Origin: Paracoccaceae bacterium
Lineage (GTDB): Bacteria; Pseudomonadota; Alphaproteobacteria; Rhodobacterales; Rhodobacteraceae
NCBI GenBank assembly: GCA_027486345.1
Contig: JAIXPH010000061.1
Span: forward strand, 1-64,000
Length of the DNA: 64,000 bases
Direction: 5' to 3'
Part shown: positions 61,556 to 64,000 of the stretch, piece by piece
Position numbering within the stretch: position 1 is the stretch's first letter
How the letters are laid out: the number at the start of each line of letters is the position of its first letter
The notes under the pieces: generated by a model
Databases searched by the model: none
What the model saw: only the letters and a program-made list of their open reading frames with translations
Told to the model about the DNA's origin: nothing
Translations under genes and position numbers: made by a program

Positions 61556-62052
61556 ACCCCGCCCTCCCGCAGGGATTGATACTGCCGCCGCATTTCCGGG
61601 TCCATCATCGCCTCCAGCACGGTGCGGAAGCCCTGCACCGCCACCGGACCCGCCGCGCGATAGGCGGCGCGCATCCGGGCGCGCTGGGCGTCGGACAGAG
61701 CACGCTCCAACTCCGCCCCCTTGGCGGTCAGGAACAGGTTGCGCTCGCGCTTGTCACTTCGCCCGACCCGCGCCTCCACCAAGCCGTCGTCGATCAGCGA
61801 CCGCAGCACCCGGTTCAGGCTTTGCTTCGTCACGCCCAGAATGGTCAGCAGGTTGGTCACCGTCAGACCCGGAGCCCGGTGGATGAAATGGATCGCACGG
61901 TGATGCGCACGGCCGTAATCCATGCCTTCCAGAATCCGATCCGGGTCGGCGGTAAAGGCGCGATAGGCGAAGAACATCGCCTCGATGCCCTTGCGCAACT
62001 GCTCATCCGTCAGGAACAGCAGGCTTTCCCCGCCTTGGTTACTCTCGACCAT
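61552..62052 (-). CDS. petP: MarR-family regulator, PetP-like
   Basis: The 166-residue protein is a MarR-type winged helix protein: G-L-T-V-T-N-L-L-T-I-L-G-V-T-K-Q-S-L-N-R-V-L near residue 58, wing G-R-S-D-K-R-E-R-N-L near residue 96, and a long C-terminal helix. Together with petR it matches the petPR pair of Rhodobacter, although the petABC genes are not downstream here. The start at 62052 (MVESNQGGES) is used because the 29 residues upstream are not conserved. It heads the minus-strand unit petP-petR-deacetylase-xseB-ispA-dxs. Confidence 0.85.
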   Translation of the reverse strand: MVESNQGGESLLFLTDEQLRKGIEAMFFAYRAFTADPDRILEGMDYGRAHHRAIHFIHRAPGLTVTNLLTILGVTKQSLNRVLRSLIDDGLVEARVGRSDKRERNLFLTAKGAELERALSDAQRARMRAAYRAAGPVAVQGFRTVLEAMMDPEMRRQYQSLREGGV

Positions 62053-62202
62053 GACCACCCCCCTTGTTGCCCGTGAATTTACGTCAGCCTTGTTGACTTT
62101 CCAAGAACCAACTGTTAGCCAGACCCCGGTTTTGCGCAAGATTCAGTCCGCTTCGGACCCATCTGCGCAACTTTCGCAAATTTCCGCACGGGAGGCGGCG
62201 CT

Positions 62203-63069
62203 ATGGCTGGCTATGACGATCGCGACGGGTTCATCTGGATGGATGGCAAATTGGTGGAATGGCGTCAGGCCAATGTCCATATCCTGACCCATGCGCTGCA
62301 CTATGCCTCGTCGGTGTTCGAAGGCGAACGCTGCTACAACGGCAAGATCTTCAAATCGTCGGAACATTCGGCCCGCCTGCTGAAATCGGGCGAAATGCTG
62401 GACATGCCGATCCCCTACACGGTGGAACAGATCAACGCCGCCAAGGAAGCCGTGCTCAAGGCCAACAACCTGACCGACGCCTATATCCGCGCCATCGCCT
62501 ATCGCGGCGCGGGGGATGAGATGGGGGTCGCCTCGCTGAACAACCCCGTCCGTCTGGCCGTGGCCTGCTGGACCTGGGGCGCCTATTACGGCGACGCCAA
62601 GATGAAGGGCGCCAAGCTGGACATCGCCAAGTGGAAACGCCCCTCGCCGGAAACCATCCCGTGTGAGGCGAAAGCATCCGGCCTCTATATGATCTGCACG
62701 ATGGCCAAGCACGCGGCGCAGGCCAAAGGCTGCTCGGACGCGATGATGTTCGACTATCGCGGCTATGTGGCCGAGGCGACGGGGGCCAACATCTTCTTCG
62801 TCAAGGACGGCGAAGTGCACACCCCCGCCCCCGACTGCATCCTGAACGGCATCACCCGCCAGACCGTCATCGGCATGCTGCGCGACATGCAGATCAAGGT
62901 CCACGAACGCCACATCGAAGCCTCCGAGCTTGCCGGGTTCGAGCAATGCTGGCTCACCGGCACCGCCGCCGAGGTCACCCCGGTCGGCCAGATCGGCGAC
63001 TACACGTTTGAGGTCGGCGAGATCACCAAGCGCGTGGCGACGGAGTATGAGCGACTGGTCCGGGCTTGA
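62203..63069 (+). CDS. ilvE: Branched-chain amino acid aminotransferase
   Basis: The 288-residue fold-type IV PLP enzyme transaminates leucine, isoleucine and valine with 2-oxoglutarate. The early motif T-H-A-L-H-Y-A-S-S-V-F-E-G near residue 30, PLP lysine Lys157 in E-A-K-A-S-G, the Y-V-A-E-A-T-G-A-N-I-F-F segment near residue 187 and the L-N-G-I-T-R-Q-T-V near residue 217 identify it. It is the shorter, single-domain bacterial type. It diverges from petP and is followed by a hairpin and then an AT-richer gene. Confidence 0.95.
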   Translation: MAGYDDRDGFIWMDGKLVEWRQANVHILTHALHYASSVFEGERCYNGKIFKSSEHSARLLKSGEMLDMPIPYTVEQINAAKEAVLKANNLTDAYIRAIAYRGAGDEMGVASLNNPVRLAVACWTWGAYYGDAKMKGAKLDIAKWKRPSPETIPCEAKASGLYMICTMAKHAAQAKGCSDAMMFDYRGYVAEATGANIFFVKDGEVHTPAPDCILNGITRQTVIGMLRDMQIKVHERHIEASELAGFEQCWLTGTAAEVTPVGQIGDYTFEVGEITKRVATEYERLVRA

Positions 63070-63096
63070 AGTTAAGCAAGGACTATCGAAGTAGTT

Positions 63097-63124
63097 AATG
63101 GGGCCGAAGCTTGACGGCCCCATT
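63097..63124 (+). terminator. Terminator-like hairpin after ilvE
   Basis: AATGGGGCCG (63097-63106) pairs with CGGCCCCATT (63115-63124) across an 8-base loop; the following CCTCTACGCTTT is only modestly T-rich. It marks the border between the GC-rich chromosome and the AT-richer sequence to the right. Confidence 0.6.
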
Positions 63125-63172
63125 CCTCTACGCTTTAATGGTGCAACCTTTGGGTTAGTTGGTTGCAAGTTC

Positions 63173-64000
63173 ATGGCAAAGAAGCAAAAAAACAATCAGA
63201 TATCGGTTTCGTTTCATCTATTGGTGAAGCAGCTTCCAAATGAAGAAGATCCAAGGCACCCCGTCGAAGTGCCTTTTTCTCAACAAGATTTTTCTCGGTT
63301 GCTGGCGCGATTGCGGGATGATGAACAGATTAACGTTCGAGACCCAGAGGTCATCAAGAGGATAAAGTTGGGGATTGACCTTCCTTTCAGCAATTTTCAA
63401 GAGCCTGACATTGGCCTATACTTTGGAAATTTTGAAGGTGCGTACTACGGACAGAAGTACCGAAACAACGTTCATGGCGAGATTTCGGCTGAAAGCCTCA
63501 ATCTGCGGTCATTTTGTTATCTTGTGACGTTTTTGCGAGATGGGACCATCCTTCTGGGCGTTACTTACAACGGCCAGTTTGGTGACTATGAAGGTATCCG
63601 AAGATGCTTTTCTCACATACTTAGGGGAAACCATGTAGTCTCATCCCGTACGATTCGTAGCCTTGCCACAGAACTAGGCGCTGGAGATCCGATTGCGATT
63701 AAAGTGACCTATAGGCGTGCCGGTGGTCGACCGGAGCGCCGTTCTCTGTTTGGCCGAACTGGCGACATTGCGATAAGAAATGCAGAGTTTGGCGAAGGTT
63801 TCGGGGAGTATGTGCGAGACATAGCGAACCGAGCAAGAGGTGATGTGGAAGCAAGGCGGCGGGTTATTGCTGACATACTTAATGATTCAGAAATGATTCA
63901 GGTGGATGATAACGAAGTTGTAGGTTGTACGGCTATCGTCAGAGAAAACAAGCGCACAAGAACTGTCTATATCCTTGGTGAAAACAACTTTGCAACGAAG
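63173..64000 (+). CDS. AT-richer gene of unknown function, 3' end beyond the window
   Basis: From the ATG at 63173 an uninterrupted frame of 276 codons reaches the right edge. The product begins MAKKQKNNQISVSFHLLVKQ and shows mixed alpha/beta sequence with no signal peptide or membrane span; middle landmarks are I-K-V-T-Y-R-R-A-G-G-R-P and F-G-R-T-G-D-I-A-I. I recognise no family. Composition differs clearly from ilvE next door: 63421-63480 has 27 G+C in 60 bases, and AAA, GAA, ATA, TTT and AGA codons are frequent, as in a recently acquired gene. It may start an accessory or defence-type island, but no defence domain is visible. Confidence 0.7.
   Translation, partial: MAKKQKNNQISVSFHLLVKQLPNEEDPRHPVEVPFSQQDFSRLLARLRDDEQINVRDPEVIKRIKLGIDLPFSNFQEPDIGLYFGNFEGAYYGQKYRNNVHGEISAESLNLRSFCYLVTFLRDGTILLGVTYNGQFGDYEGIRRCFSHILRGNHVVSSRTIRSLATELGAGDPIAIKVTYRRAGGRPERRSLFGRTGDIAIRNAEFGEGFGEYVRDIANRARGDVEARRRVIADILNDSEMIQVDDNEVVGCTAIVRENKRTRTVYILGENNFATK

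Noticed and set aside
1-64000. CRISPR arrays, tRNA/rRNA genes, prophage or conjugative modules
   Set aside because: No regularly spaced repeats, tRNA-like cloverleaf with T-loop sequence, or phage structural and transfer genes were seen anywhere in the window.

Overview
The window is high-GC, tightly packed, single-chromosome-style DNA from an alphaproteobacterium, most likely of the Rhodobacteraceae (Rhodobacter/Paracoccus/Gemmobacter relatives). Pointers are a petP-petR-like regulator pair, CtrA-like TTAA-N7-TTAA boxes in front of flagellar operons, a motB-flgE-flgK-flgL-flgI gene order, a single-domain XylG, tamA-tamB, and a divergently controlled xylFHGBA cluster. There is no rRNA, no recognisable tRNA, no CRISPR array and no prophage. 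No gene-free stretch exceeds about 300 bases; the longest are 46976-47253 (hairpins, no convincing ORF), 32644-32876 (xylR/xylF control region) and 55813-56035 (terminator).

Layout. 1-634: the end of an IS5-type element abutting a membrane-protein gene whose 5' end may be lost. 672-6857: ilvA, an Hpt protein diverging from a receiver-PP2C phosphatase, two Nudix hydrolases, hslO and the tRNA CCA enzyme. 6933-12473: three tandem, overlapping ABC exporter half-transporters, the middle one frameshifted. 12493-17091: a VOC protein, an rRNA/tRNA U5-methyltransferase, two L,D-transpeptidases, a CAP-domain lipoprotein and two near-identical 60-65 residue secreted/membrane mini-proteins. 17100-21386: hemH, a methyltransferase, comF, then a coupled grxC-nitrilase-marR operon. 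21406-22101: an AT-richer orphan gene. 22165-31232: amidase-agmatine deiminase, a BrkB-type membrane protein and the tamA-tamB outer-membrane assembly operon.

31363-40055 is a complete D-xylose module: ROK repressor XylR diverging from the transporter xylFHG, xylulokinase, xylose isomerase and an aldo/keto reductase. 40213-46975 is a flagellar block (an unassigned three-repeat protein, motB, hook FlgE, hook-associated FlgK/FlgL and P-ring FlgI). 47254-49415 carries terC and aroC. 49492-52871 is a thiamine transporter operon thiBPQ behind a promoter, a TPP riboswitch and a visible SD-sequestering sequence. 52947-56803 holds an SDR, AMP nucleosidase, an HU-like protein and a voltage-gated cation channel.

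62052 down to 56822 on the minus strand reads as one transcription unit: petP, petR, a frameshifted histone-deacetylase-family gene, xseB, a farnesyl-diphosphate synthase and dxs, so two early isoprenoid enzymes sit behind a redox-type regulator pair. The window ends with ilvE and an AT-richer gene of unknown function that runs off the right edge and may begin an accessory island. Two separate single-base frameshifts (near 10250 and 60200), both in G/C-rich runs of otherwise intact genes, could be sequencing errors.
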